Shown: positions 33,938 to 44,164 of the stretch, piece by piece | Numbering within the stretch: position 1 is the stretch's first letter | Layout: each line of letters begins with the position of its first letter | Notes under the pieces: model-generated | Databases searched by the model: none | Seen by the model: the letters and a program-made list of their open reading frames with translations, nothing else | Told to the model about the DNA's origin: nothing | NCBI GenBank assembly: GCA_033060915.1 | Contig: CM065394.1 | Span: 13,937,501 to 14,001,500 of the forward strand | Direction of reading: 5' to 3' | Length of the DNA stretch: 64,000 nucleotides | DNA from: Euryodendron excelsum | Taxonomy: Eukaryota > Streptophyta > Magnoliopsida > Ericales > Pentaphylacaceae | Program-made: the position numbers and the translations under genes

Positions 33938-36900
33938 GCCTCCTATACACTCATACACTCCCCCATACACTCATACAATAGCCTTCAACCACCCTTCGAA
34001 GACTTGAAGAGCTGCCATCTAAAGCTTAAAGACAACCCTTGAAGACTGAAGAAGAAGATCAAGACGAAGACCGAAGACCGAAGACAAGCAAGGTGCACAA
34101 ATTAAAGAAGATACAAGGTAGGCTTTCTCTTTAAATTTTCGCATTCCCCCCTCTCTCTTCTCTCTCCTAACCCACTTGGGTTTTCTCTATTTTAATCCCC
34201 CATCTCTTTCCCCCCCCCCCTTTCTTTGCATGCTTGAAACAAGGGGACTCCCGGTCCATGTGTAGGATTAGACTATTGGAGAGTCACCGTGTCGGGGACT
34301 TTCTTCTAGTCTAACCAAAGACCACGTGGGTCCGGCCCCCTTGATTATGTGGTGAAGCCTTAACCTTGTATGTTCACGACCCCAAATTGCATTGTGCATA
34401 TCATAGTCTTGCATCTTCCAAAATTCGTTTTCAAAAAGTTGTTTTCAAAAATCGTTTTCAAACTTGTTTTCAAAATTGCATCAAAAGCTCTTTTTCAAAA
34501 ACATGTTTTCAAAATCACAATCCTAGGGTGATTCTAGCCTTTCCATGGCTAGGGTTGCTTTAGGAAAGTATTACATTAAAAGTGACCATTTGGTCTATAT
34601 TTTCAAATCTTGTTGTTTTCAAAACCGCTTTCCTAAAGTGGTTCTAGCCTTCTTATGGTTAGAATTACTTTAGGAAAGTGAGATGTTTTTACACTTTCTA
34701 AAAACTCTCATTAAAAATCTCTTCCTAAAAATCTCTTTTTCAACATACTTTCCTAAAACTCCCCTCTTCAAAATTGTTTTCAAAAACTCCCTTCCAAAAT
34801 CTATTTTTCAACTCCTCTCCAAAATCTTTTCCTCAAAATTCACTTTCTAAAATCACTCCCTAGATTCACTTTCCTAAAAAAAATCTCTCCTAAAAATCTT
34901 TCCAAAAACTCTCTTTTTTAAAATCTTCCTTCTAGAAATTCCCCTCTAGGTTTTCCTTCCAAAACCTTCGTTTCTAAAAAACACACTTTCCAAAAACTCT
35001 TTCCGTAGAGCCCCAAATCAAGCCCTAGAACCCGCAATTAGGAAACCCTAATTTTCTTTCCAAAAACATGGTTTTCAAACTTTGCCCCAAACCTAGGTTT
35101 CCAAAATCTTTTGTTTTCTACATCAAAACTATACATGTTTCCAAAACCTATTTTCTATGTCAAAACTATAATTTTTCAAATCTAGAGTTTCTAGAATCTC
35201 CTTTTCCAAATCCTTCCTAAATCCAATCTTCCCGTTTAGGAAACTAGATCCCGTCCTCCGTTTTTGGAAACAAAATCCAACCTTTCTCTTTTAGAAACCA
35301 AATCCAATCTCTTTTTAATCCAAACCTTTCCTAATTCAATTCCTTCCTAAACCATAAGTTTCCTAAACCTAAATTTTAAATCTTTCCTTAAATTTCAAAA
35401 TCCAATTCTTTCTTAATTCAAATCCTTCCTAAACTTCCGTTTTCCTAAATCTTAAGTTTCCTAAACTTGAACATAAAAATCTTTCCTAAGTTTTAAAACT
35501 CAACTTTCAAATCTTTCCTAATTCAACCCTTTCCTAATTCTACCCCTTTCCAAAATCTTTTTCAAATCCAAGCTTTCAAATCTTTCCTAAACTCAAACCT
35601 TTCCTAATCTCAAGATTTTCTAAAACTCTAAAACTTTCTAAATCTTAAACTTTCTAAATATCAAATCTTTCCAAATTCAAAACTTTCTAAATTCTAAACT
35701 TTCTTAAACTTCAAATCTTTCCAAATCTAAGACTTTTCTAAACTCGAGACTTTCTTAATTCAAACATTTCCTAAATTGAAAACTTTCCTTTTTCAAACCT
35801 TTCTCAAAACGAAACTTTCTTATTTTCAAAACTTCCTTGTTTTCAAAACTTTCCAAAATCAAAACTTCCCTTTTTCAAACATTTCTAAATTCGAAACTCT
35901 CCTAATTTGAAAACTTTCCTAATTCAAAACTTTCCTAAGTTGAAACTTTCCTAAACCTAAAACTTTCCAAAAATGAAACTTTCCAAAGATAACATTTTCC
36001 TAATTCGAAACTTTCATAATCCAAATCTTTCCTAAATTCCAAGTTTCCAAATCTTCCAAATCCAACATTCCAATCAAATCTTTCTTAATCTCAAGTCCAG
36101 GTTTCCTAAACCTCCTTCTTCCCAAAACCAAGTCTTTTCAAAATCAATCTTTTCAAAGCAAGTCCAATCCTCTCAATTCCAATTTCAAATCTCATTTTCT
36201 AATTTCAAATCAAATTCAATGTCCAATTCAAGTTCCTTCTTCAATCCACTCTTCTATTTTCAATCGGACTCTTGTCTGAACTACGACTGACCTGATTTCC
36301 CCAAAGGGATACATAAGCAACCTTCATAGATGCGGTCACAATACTTTTTAAACTTTCAATTCCACCCTCATGGGTGCGGTTTTCAAAATCTTTTCAAATC
36401 TCAAATTTCCATCTACTTTCAAACTTTCTATTTTCAAATTTCTCAAACTTTCCAATTTCAAATCTATTTTCAAACCAAATCAATTTCAAATCCATCTCTT
36501 TCCAAATCTATTTTTCAATTCTTTTCTATTGCACTTGCATATCATGCATCATATTTTTCAAACATTGTTTTTCAAAGTGGATAGGATTGGACATAGGTTA
36601 ATTAAAGACTCTCATAGGTGAATCTAGGGTAGATTGACATGTAGGTACCAAAAGGGCGGGGTAGGATAATAGCTTAGTGCGTCTTCCCTACACGTAACTA
36701 ACCTCCGAACCTAGATCACTGATTTCGAAAGACCAAAAAGGAGTTATTTTTCAAAAAGGGATAAATGTTTTCCAAAGGTTGCCAAACAACCTGTTTTTCT
36801 TAAAAACCCTCTCTTGAGGTGATATTTTTCAAAATCGTTTTTTAAAAACCCTAAGTGTAGTCTTCGGATTATTCTTAGTTTTTAGGTGACCTAACTCACC

Positions 36901-37076
36901 TTAATCAAGTTAGGTGGCAACTCCGAATCTTTTTCAAAAGCCCTTATTTCAAACCAATTTTTCAATTCAAACCTAGTCGCACTCATTCTTTTAGGAGGGT
37001 GAGTTCTAACGAGAGAGTATAGCATTTTTCCCGCTTGTGTGAGTATTCCTCGAGTGCGAAAAATCTGGGCGCGACA

Positions 37077-37081
37077 CCGGT
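37077..37081. repeat. Target-site duplication of solo LTR C, right copy (ccggt)
   Basis: Perfect partner of 31765-31769. Confidence 0.95.
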
Positions 37082-37564
37082 TAGCCTAAAGGAAAGCCCC
37101 CGACACAGTGACCCTCCAATAATCTAATCCTACACATGGACCGGGAGTCCCCTTGTTTCAAGCATGCAAAGAAAATGGGGAAAACAGATAGGGGATTAAA
37201 ATAGAGAAAACCCAAGTGGGTTAAGAGAGAGGGGGAAGTGCGGAAACATAAAACGAAAGCCTACCTTGTGTCTTGTTTATTTTGCGTGCCTTGCTTGTCT
37301 TCGGTCTTCGTTTTGATCTTCATCTTCAATCCTCAAGAGTTGTCTTCAATCTTCAAACTTCAGATTGCAGCTCTTCAAGTCTTCAAAAGAGGGTTGGAGG
37401 CTAGTGTATAAGTGTATGGAGGCTAGGGTTTGGAAAACCTAGAGAAGCTAGGGTTTGGAAAACCTAGAGAAGCTAGGGTTTTTGAAGTGTTCGAGCTCTG
37501 TACATCAAATTTTAAGGTTTTTAGACTGAGTTTGCAAACCCCTCTCACGCTGGAAGAAGCTCTG

Positions 37565-37572
37565 TATTTATA
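37565..37572 (-). promoter_or_regulatory. TATA box of solo LTR B
   Basis: TATAAATA on the minus strand beside GGCGCC motifs at about 37600-37620. Confidence 0.7.
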
Positions 37573-39429
37573 AAGATAGAACTGACTTAACGCCTGTTGC
37601 AGTGGCGCCAGGGCAAAATTCCTCTTGGCGTCACTACTAGTGCCACCAGCCAATTAGGAAAGTATTTAGGTCGGCAAGCAACGTATCTTTGACTAGATTT
37701 GGGCGCCTGTACTAGTGACTACCATGTAATTTTTAGCCTGACTTCACTAAGAGTGACTCTGGAAAGTCCGGGAATGATTTGAAGAGGCCGAGAATGACCC
37801 GGAAGGTCGAAAAAGAGCAGGAACACTTAAAACAGTGTCCTGGACGTATTTGACATGAAAGTGAGGATAGGATGTGTCGAAGGGGTTGACCGGACCTTTA
37901 GGGGCAAAACGGTCAATCGGATCGAGAAGCTGCCGGGACAGACTCGGATTGTCCCAGAAGAAGACTCGAGATTTGGAAACATTATTCAGAATGTTTCTAA
38001 AGGTTTCCGGTTTGATACCCAGAGCCGGTGTGGTCGAAAAAGGTGACCAACCCACCAAGGGCAAAATGGTCATTTCGCTCTGGGTCTACCGGAACTGACT
38101 CGGAATGATCCGAAAGGATAAAGAAAGGTTGAGAATACTATAAAAAGCATTCTTGGGAAGTTACCGGTTTGATACCCAGAGCCGGTGTGGTCGGAAAAGG
38201 AGACCGGCCCACCAGGGGCAAAATGGTCATTTTGTACCGGGTTTGCCAGAACTGACTCGGAATGATCCGGAAAGGTAGAGGAAGGTTGAGAATACTATAA
38301 GAAGCATTCTCGGGAGGTTACCGGTTTCATACCCAGAGCCGGTGTGGTTCCCGGGGCGTTCGGATGCCTAAGGGCAAAATGGTCATCTTGACCAAAAAGT
38401 CTCGGAATTGGCCCGAAACTGGCTAAAAGGCACCTAATCATGCCGGATTGCTTTTAAGACAATCTTGGAAGGTTAGACTTACCGTTCTAAAGATTCATGG
38501 TGTGTTCTCAAGAAACATGTTAGAAAAGGCCCAAGGGGCAGTTTGGTCATTTTTTACCGAAGTGGGCTAGCAAGCACTGGTGTTGACCTAGGTTTTGAGT
38601 GTTTTCGCCACTCTGACGGTGGTCGTGTGATACAGGGATTTGTTGGCAATTCCTTATATCAACCTGTTTGTGAGTATTTTCGCTACTCTGACGGTTGCGA
38701 TGTTTGCGAGTATTTTTGCTACTCTGACGGTTTGCAATCATTCCCAAGACTGCCTGATCTCGGGAAGTTGCTAAAGGAAACTTAGCGCCTGAGAAGTCAA
38801 CTTTCTCAGAAGGCGTGCCTAAACGGACATTTCTGCATTGGCGGGCTAGCAGGTGCCAAAGGTGGACGGGTCTACCATTTAGGGGACTTGGGGTCTCGTC
38901 CTGGTAGACAGGTTTAAAGGGACTTACCATTTCGAAGAGATTTTCTTCAAAAAATGTGTCAAACCGTCTCGAGGAATAAATTATCTCGAGAGAGGGATTG
39001 GAATTGAAAGGGGTCTTATCGTCTTCGGAAAAACGTGCCTGATTTGGAACCGTCTCGAGGGATAAACTGTCTCGAGAGAGGGATTGAAATTGGAAAGGGG
39101 TCTTATCGTCTTCGGAAAGACGTGCCTAATTTGGAATCAGAAAGGGGACTTACTGTCTTTGGAAAGACGTGCCTGGTTTGAAATAGATTTACCGTCTCGA
39201 GGAATCAACTGTCTCGAGAGAGGGGTTGGAGTTGGAAATGGAAAAGACAATGCCCCCAAGGGCATTTTGGTCATTTTGCCTCTATTTGGGCCTAGTGGGC
39301 CCACGAGGCGATGGACAGACGGGATTTTGACTTAGAGAGTTGGTTTCGATTAAAATACGTCCATATTAACTTGAGTACAAGTCTGGACAGAGCGTAGACT
39401 ACCGAGCGGTCAAAAATGGGGTGCTTACA

Positions 39430-39434
39430 AGTAC
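39430..39434. repeat. Target-site duplication of solo LTR B, right copy (agtac)
   Basis: Perfect partner of 28886-28890. Confidence 0.95.
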
Positions 39435-39448
39435 GCAGCACAATACTG

Positions 39449-39980
39449 TCTGTTCTGGCTCGTACCTATCTACCCCCTTTCGAGCGCTTGGTCTCAGCCG
39501 TACGGTACACATAAGGCTCTTTAAGCCAACATTAGATTGTCCGCTTTGGCTCGCACCTACCTATCCCCCTTTCTGGGCGCTTGGTCTCAGTCGCACGGTA
39601 CGCATAAGGCTCTTTAGGCCAATATAGTAACCATAAAGGTCACGTATAGGCTCTTTAGGCTAACATAGTAACCATAAAGGTCACGCATAGGCTCTTCAGG
39701 CCAACATAGTAACCATAAAGGTCACGCATAGGCTCTTTAGGCCAACATAGTAACTATAAAGGTCACGCATAGGCTTTTCAAACCAATATAGTAACCATAA
39801 AGGTCACGCATAGGCTCTTTAGGCCGACATAGTAACCATAAAGGTCATGCATAGGCTCTTTAGGCCAACCATGAGAGCTAGGCTCAGTTATAGTGACCGT
39901 AAAGGTCACACATAGGCTTTTTAAGTCAATCATAAGTGCTATGCTCAGTTATAGTAACCATAAAGCTCACATCTAGACTT
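39449..39980. repeat. Tandem repeats in the 4.1-kb LTR: 89-bp pair then 41-bp array
   Basis: An 89-bp unit recurs at 39449 and 39538 ('ggctcg.acct.tc.cccc'). Then 'aaccataaagg' starts at 39629, 39670, 39711, 39752, 39793 and 39834, exactly 41 bp apart, with longer variants to 39980. A diverged unit at 28725-28790 lies left of LTR B, so B landed inside the array. Confidence 0.88.
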
Positions 39981-40989
39981 TCAAGCCAAGGGACGTCTCC
40001 CAACATGGCGATAGATTATTTCGTGTCCACTACCGTAGGACCATCGTTGCTAGTTTAGGGTCTTGCCACGAAAGACCTTACATGTCGATGGTTTATTTCA
40101 CGTCCCCCATTTTAGGACTATCGGGCTAGATTAAAGTCTCGACACGAGAAGATCTTACATGGAGTTTACGTTAGGAATCTTACATCTATTCTATGTAAAC
40201 GTTCTAGTCCATGGGTTGTAACTCATATCATAGGTAAGGTTCGTATGTAATTCAAAGCATGACATTTATACTTGAACGTAGTCATTGAGGCATTGAAGTA
40301 AATAAAAAGAATGCATGAAACATAATTGAACTTGAAAGCATTTAGAGAGTAATAGGTCTTACTCATGGCATATTGTTACTCACCTCTCTCCGATAGAATG
40401 GGTGGTAGACAAAGTGTTCCTACACAAAATACACATAGAAGTATGGAAATATCAATATAAGACTCCAAGGCAAAGCAATAACACGTAAATCGAGACTAAG
40501 CACATAAGTTCCTCAACCCCGACTCATCAACACCTCACTCTCACAATGGAAGACAGCAATGCTAAGCTCTAGGACAAAACCCCAACATAAAATGAGAACA
40601 CGAGGTTGAGGGTGAAGTGTGAAACCCGGAACATCAATCCTTTCATCACGTCCCAACCACCTCGAACAAAGGATTCTCATACAAGGCTAGTTCTATATGA
40701 AAATAGGCTTAAAGACTTTTAATTTGATAGGTCATGGCTTAAAAACACATTTCGGATGAAGAAGTAAGGTCTCACGAAGAATGGGGTAACACTTTAGAAA
40801 AATAAGGTTTTGGGCAGAGTTTTGGGTCAATTTTAAGCTTCAATATCTCTCAATCTATATTGAATTAGAGAGCGAACTTTATGTGGGTACAGAGGTCTTG
40901 TGTCTAGTTTATAACACTTCAAACGGTGCATCAATCCGATTTTTGTAGAGAAAGTTATGCCTGTTTTACTAAACAGTGCCGAAGCTAGC

Positions 40990-41215
40990 AGACCGTTCGA
41001 ACGCCCAACCGGAGAGTTTGAACGCTCAGGCAAAAGGAATTGGGAATTCGAACGCCCAAATGGGAGTTCAAACTCTAAGAAGAAAATTGGAAAAATCCCT
41101 TCTATGACGGTTCGAACTCCCCCCAGGGGAGTTCGAACGCCCAGGCTTATTTCCCACCGTTCGAACTCCATATCAGGAGTTCAAACGCCTAGTTTTGGGC
41201 AACACCCGAAGTTCG
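40990..41215. repeat. Array of TTCGAA-centred boxes
   Basis: About eight copies of 'gttcgaacgccca' and its near-complement 'gttcgaactcc' lie at 40997, 41018, 41048, 41069, 41108, 41128, 41157 and 41178. The core TTCGAA is palindromic, so boxes read on both strands. Some match the Pol III B-box consensus GGTTCGANNCC, but no A box is visible. Confidence 0.7.
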
Positions 41216-41648
41216 ACCAAAACATAACCAAAACTCCTCCAAACACAACCAAACCTTCCCAATACTCTTAGGGCTCAAATATTAGCCCACAAGGATGATA
41301 ATAACTCAAAATGGGGGAGAAAGAATAATCAAAACAAAGGGATCTAAAGAAAGAATCCAAAACCCTAACATTTCACATATTTGGGGATTTTCATCCCACC
41401 ACTCCTAATCTTCAACAAATAAGCTTCAAGCTCTTTAAATCAAGTAATTGGGACCCAAGGGGTCCTCCAATTTCAACAACAACACCCCTAGATACATATA
41501 TGCAAAAACCCAACACAACCACAAGGATAGATACACACGTATATACAACTTTTAGAGAGAGAATGGGACCTTACCTTCCTCAAGCTTGTCCAAGTCCTCC
41601 AATGGCCTCTTTTGGTTTGGGTTGAAGCTTTCCAAGCTCCCCTTCTCC

Positions 41649-41694
41649 TTCTTCTTCTTCTTCTTCTTATCTTCCCTCTCCTTCTCTACCCGAT

Positions 41695-41744
<50 letters not shown>
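41649..41744. repeat. (CTT)n and (GT)n microsatellites
   Basis: CTT units at about 41649-41670 and GT units at 41697-41744 (about 24 units). This is the most variable-looking simple repeat of the window. Confidence 0.92.
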
Positions 41745-41747
<3 letters not shown>

Positions 41748-42337
41748 GGTGTGTGTATGTGTTGTGTATATAAGGTGATACACATGGAAAATAATCCCAT
41801 GTGTCTCACCCTATAGGCTTAAGTTACAACATGACTTTTAATTGGTCAACTTGACCCAAATGCACATTAGAATGATATAAAATTTAAAGAAACACATAAA
41901 TAAGGGAATTAATGGGTTCAGGGTACTACAGTAGGTGGCACCAAGATTAAAGGTTTCTGAAGGTATCCTTTGATCTTCTCAAAAACAGTCTGGTAGTATT
42001 CATTTCATTCTTTCAGAACGTCCCTCTTGAGTAGCTTGAAAACTGGCTCGCAAAGGTGAGTCATCTGGGCGATGAAGCGGCTGATGAAATTTAACTTCCC
42101 TAGAAAAGACCGAATCTCTGTTTCCCCCCTCAGGAGAGGCATTTCAACAATGGATTTAACTTTCGTTGGGCCAATCTCAATCCCGTTTTTGTTGACGATG
42201 AACCCCAATAATTTCCTTGAAGAAACCCCGAAAGTGCATTTGGATGGATTTAGCTTGAGCTGGTACTTCTAGAGCCAGTCGAATACCTTTCATAGATTGA
42301 CTAGGTGGTCTTCTCGTACCTTTGACTTTATAATCAG

Positions 42338-42349
42338 ATCATCGACATA
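42338..42349 (-). other. RT catalytic YVDD motif
   Basis: On the minus strand TAT GTC GAT GAT sits between EVEV and LIIKSK. It is the conserved two-Asp metal site of Ty3/gypsy RT. Confidence 0.9.
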
Positions 42350-42668
42350 GACTTCCACCTCTTGATGCATTATGTCATGGAACAGGGTCACCATGGCCTT
42401 ATGGTAAGTTGCCCCTGCATTTCGGAGCCCAAAGGGCATCACCCGATAGCAATACACTCCCTATGGGGTGATTAAAGCAGTCTTTTCTCGATCTTCTTTT
42501 GCTATCTTAATTTGGTTGTATCCCAAAAATCCATCCATGAATGAGAACATTTTGTGCCCCGCCATGTTGTCGACGAGGAGGTTAATGTGCGGTAAGGAGA
42601 AATTGTCTTTCGGACTTGTCTTGTTAAGATCTCGCAAGTCGATGCACATTCGAATCTTTCTGTCCTTC

Positions 42669-42673
42669 TTTGG
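42669..42673. repeat. Target-site duplication of solo LTR D, left copy (tttgg)
   Basis: Identical to 52566-52570. The site lies within the Val-Pro-Lys codons of RT. Confidence 0.95.
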
Positions 42674-42869
42674 TGTAAGCACCCCATTTTTGACCGCTCG
42701 GCAGTCTACACTCCGTCCAGACTTGTGTTCAAGTCATTGTGGGCATATTCCAATCGAAATCAATTTTCTAAGTCCAAATCTTGTCTGTCCATCGCTTCGC
42801 GGGCCCACCAGGCCCAAATAGAGGCAAAATGACCAAAATGCCCTTAGGAGCATTGTCCTTTCCTTTCCA

Positions 42870-43407
42870 ACCCCTCTCTCGAGACAGTTGATTCCTCGAG
42901 ACGGTAAATCTATTCCAATCAGGCACGTCTTTTCGGAGACGATAAGTCCCCTTTCTAATCCCTCTCTCGAGACAGTTTATTCCTCGAGACGGTTCCAAAT
43001 CAGGCACGTCTTTTCGGAGACGATAAGTCCCCTTTCCAATCCCTCTCTCGAGAGCGTTTATTCCTCGAGACGGTTTCAAATTAGGCACATCTTTTCAGAG
43101 ATGATAAGTTCCCTTTCCAATCCCTCTCGCGAGACAGTTTATTCCTCAAGACGGTTCCAAATCAGGCATGTCTTTTCGAAGACGATAAGTCCCCTTTCCA
43201 ATCCCTCTCTCGAGACAGTTTATTCCTCGAGATGGTCCCAAGTCAGGCACATCTTTCCGAAGACGGTAAGTCCCCTTTTCAATCTCTCTCTCGAGACAGC
43301 TTATTCCTCGAGACGGTTCCAATCAGGCATGTCTTTCCGAAGACGGTAAGTCCCCTTTCCAATCCCTCTCTCGAGACAGTTTATTCCTCGAGACGGTTCC
43401 AATCAGG
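42870..43407 (+). repeat. 81-bp tandem array, seven units, in U3 of LTR D
   Basis: The CTCTCGAGACAG box recurs at 80-88 bp spacing around 42881, 42969, 43050, 43131, 43212, 43293 and 43373. Each unit has CTCGAGACAG...CCTCGAGACGG and a small stem CGTCTTTTCGGAGACG. ORFs through the array are by-products of an 81-bp, frame-preserving period. Confidence 0.9.
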
Positions 43408-44156
43408 GCCCCTTTAGTAACTTCCCGAGAATGCTTATTATAGTATTCTCAGCCTTTCCTTATCTTTCCGGATCATTCCGAGTCAGTTCCGGCCAACCCG
43501 GCACAAAATGACCGTTTTGCCCCTGGAGGACCAGTCTCCTTTTCTGACCACACCGGCTCTGGGTCTCAAACTGGTAACCTCCTAAGACTGCTTTTTATAG
43601 TATTCTCAACCTTTCTTCATCCTTTCAAATCATTCCGAGTTAATTCCAGCAAATCCGGTGCAAAATGACCGTTTTGCCCCTAGTAGGCCAGTCTCCTTTT
43701 CCGACCACACTGGCTCTGGGAATCAAACCGGCAACCTTTGGGAACATTCTGAATAATGTTTCCAAGTCTCAAATCTTCTTCCGGGATAGTCTGAGTTCGT
43801 CCCGGCAGCTTCCTGATCCGATTAACCGTTTTGCCCCTAAAAGCCCGGTCAACCCTTCCGACCCATCCTATCCTCACTTTTCAAGTCAAATACCTCCAGG
43901 ACACTATTCTAGCTGTTCTTGCTCTTTTCTGGCCTTCCGAGTCAATCCCGGCCTCTTCAAATCATTCCGGAGTCACTACTAGTGAAGCCAGGCTAAAAAT
44001 TGCAGGGTAATAACTAGTACAGGCACCCAAATCTAGTCAAAGATACATTGCTTGCCGACCTTAAACATTTCCTAAATGGCTGGTGCCACTCCTAGTGGCG
44101 CCAGTGTCATTTTTGGCCTAGCGCCACTGTAACAGACGCCAGTATATTCCTCTCTC

Positions 44157-44164
44157 TATAAATA
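44157..44164 (+). promoter_or_regulatory. TATA box of solo LTR D
   Basis: TATAAATA in the conserved position. The upstream palindromes are partly decayed (GCGCCACTGTAACAGACGCC). Confidence 0.7.

Larger units (their letters stand above)
31770..37076 (+). mobile_element. Solo LTR C (5307 bp), inverted inside LTR B
   Basis: This is the clearest sense-oriented copy, from TGTAAGCACCCC to GGGCGCGACA. In order: unit repeats with CTCGAG and GTCTT hairpins (31985-32460), a 29-bp array (32481-32700), a 157-bp array (32800-33430), the GGCGCC palindrome cluster (33700-33765), TATA (33775), telo-boxes (33866-33937), a GTAGGC donor-like site (about 34117), a polypyrimidine stretch, about 2 kb of degenerate TTTCC/AAAA units (34430-36560) and the conserved end block with hairpin and PBS-like box (36600-37076). 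Confidence 0.94.
28891..39429 (-). mobile_element. Solo LTR B (about 5.2 kb net), split by LTR C
   Basis: Its ends are TGTCACACCT (left) and GGGGTGCTTACA (right) on the plus strand, so the sense is minus. The two parts are 28891-31769 (U5) and 37082-39429 (rest of U5, promoter and U3). Together with one ccggt copy they make about 5227 bp. The TATA box is at 37565. The homologous sequence runs on across the C insertion ('acgtggactccggt' then 'tagcctaaaggaaagc'). Confidence 0.92.
27275..41930. mobile_element. LTR of a different family (about 4.1 kb net), probably solo, split by LTR B
   Basis: The outer ends are TGTCACGCCCCG and GGGTACTACA. The flanks are gtaaa (27270-27274) and gtagg (41931-41935), which match at 3 of 5 positions and differ by two transitions. 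With B and one agtac copy removed, about 4112 bp remain. There is no gag or pol. It holds repeats of 300-400 bp (27740-28680), a 41-bp tandem array, a TTCGAA-box array and GT/CTT microsatellites. Orientation is unclear: a TTATATAC box on the minus strand (41766-41773) lies about 160 bp inside the TGTAGTACCC end, which favours a minus sense. Confidence 0.7.
41936..42673 (-). pseudogene. Reverse transcriptase, catalytic part (right element)
   Basis: The ORF 42682-42461 has PKKDRKIRMCIDLRDLNK, SPKDNFSLPHI and FMDGFLGYNQI, RT blocks up to the catalytic Asp of FMD. The YVDD box is intact at 42338-42349. Downstream, LGFIVNKNG and RSFLGKLNFISRFI (42208-42005) lead to the RNase H connection, which ends at 41936 in a VPPT block where the 27275-41930 LTR inserted. 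Two in-frame stops lie between YVDD and LGFIV: TGA (in VNL-stop-KVF) and TAG (in DWL-stop-KYQ). Confidence 0.92.

Noticed and set aside
39600..39980. CRISPR-like regular repeats
   Set aside because: The whole 41-bp unit repeats, with no unique spacers, and the context is a plant retrotransposon LTR. It is a minisatellite.
41100..41120. tRNA or SINE from the GGTTCGAACTCC box
   Set aside because: B-box-like matches only. There is no A box at the right distance, no cloverleaf and no tail.
42888..43349. 153-residue ORF of repeated 'ETVYSSRRFQ' units
   Set aside because: Translation of the 81-bp tandem array, whose period is a multiple of three. Other frames are also open and repetitive.
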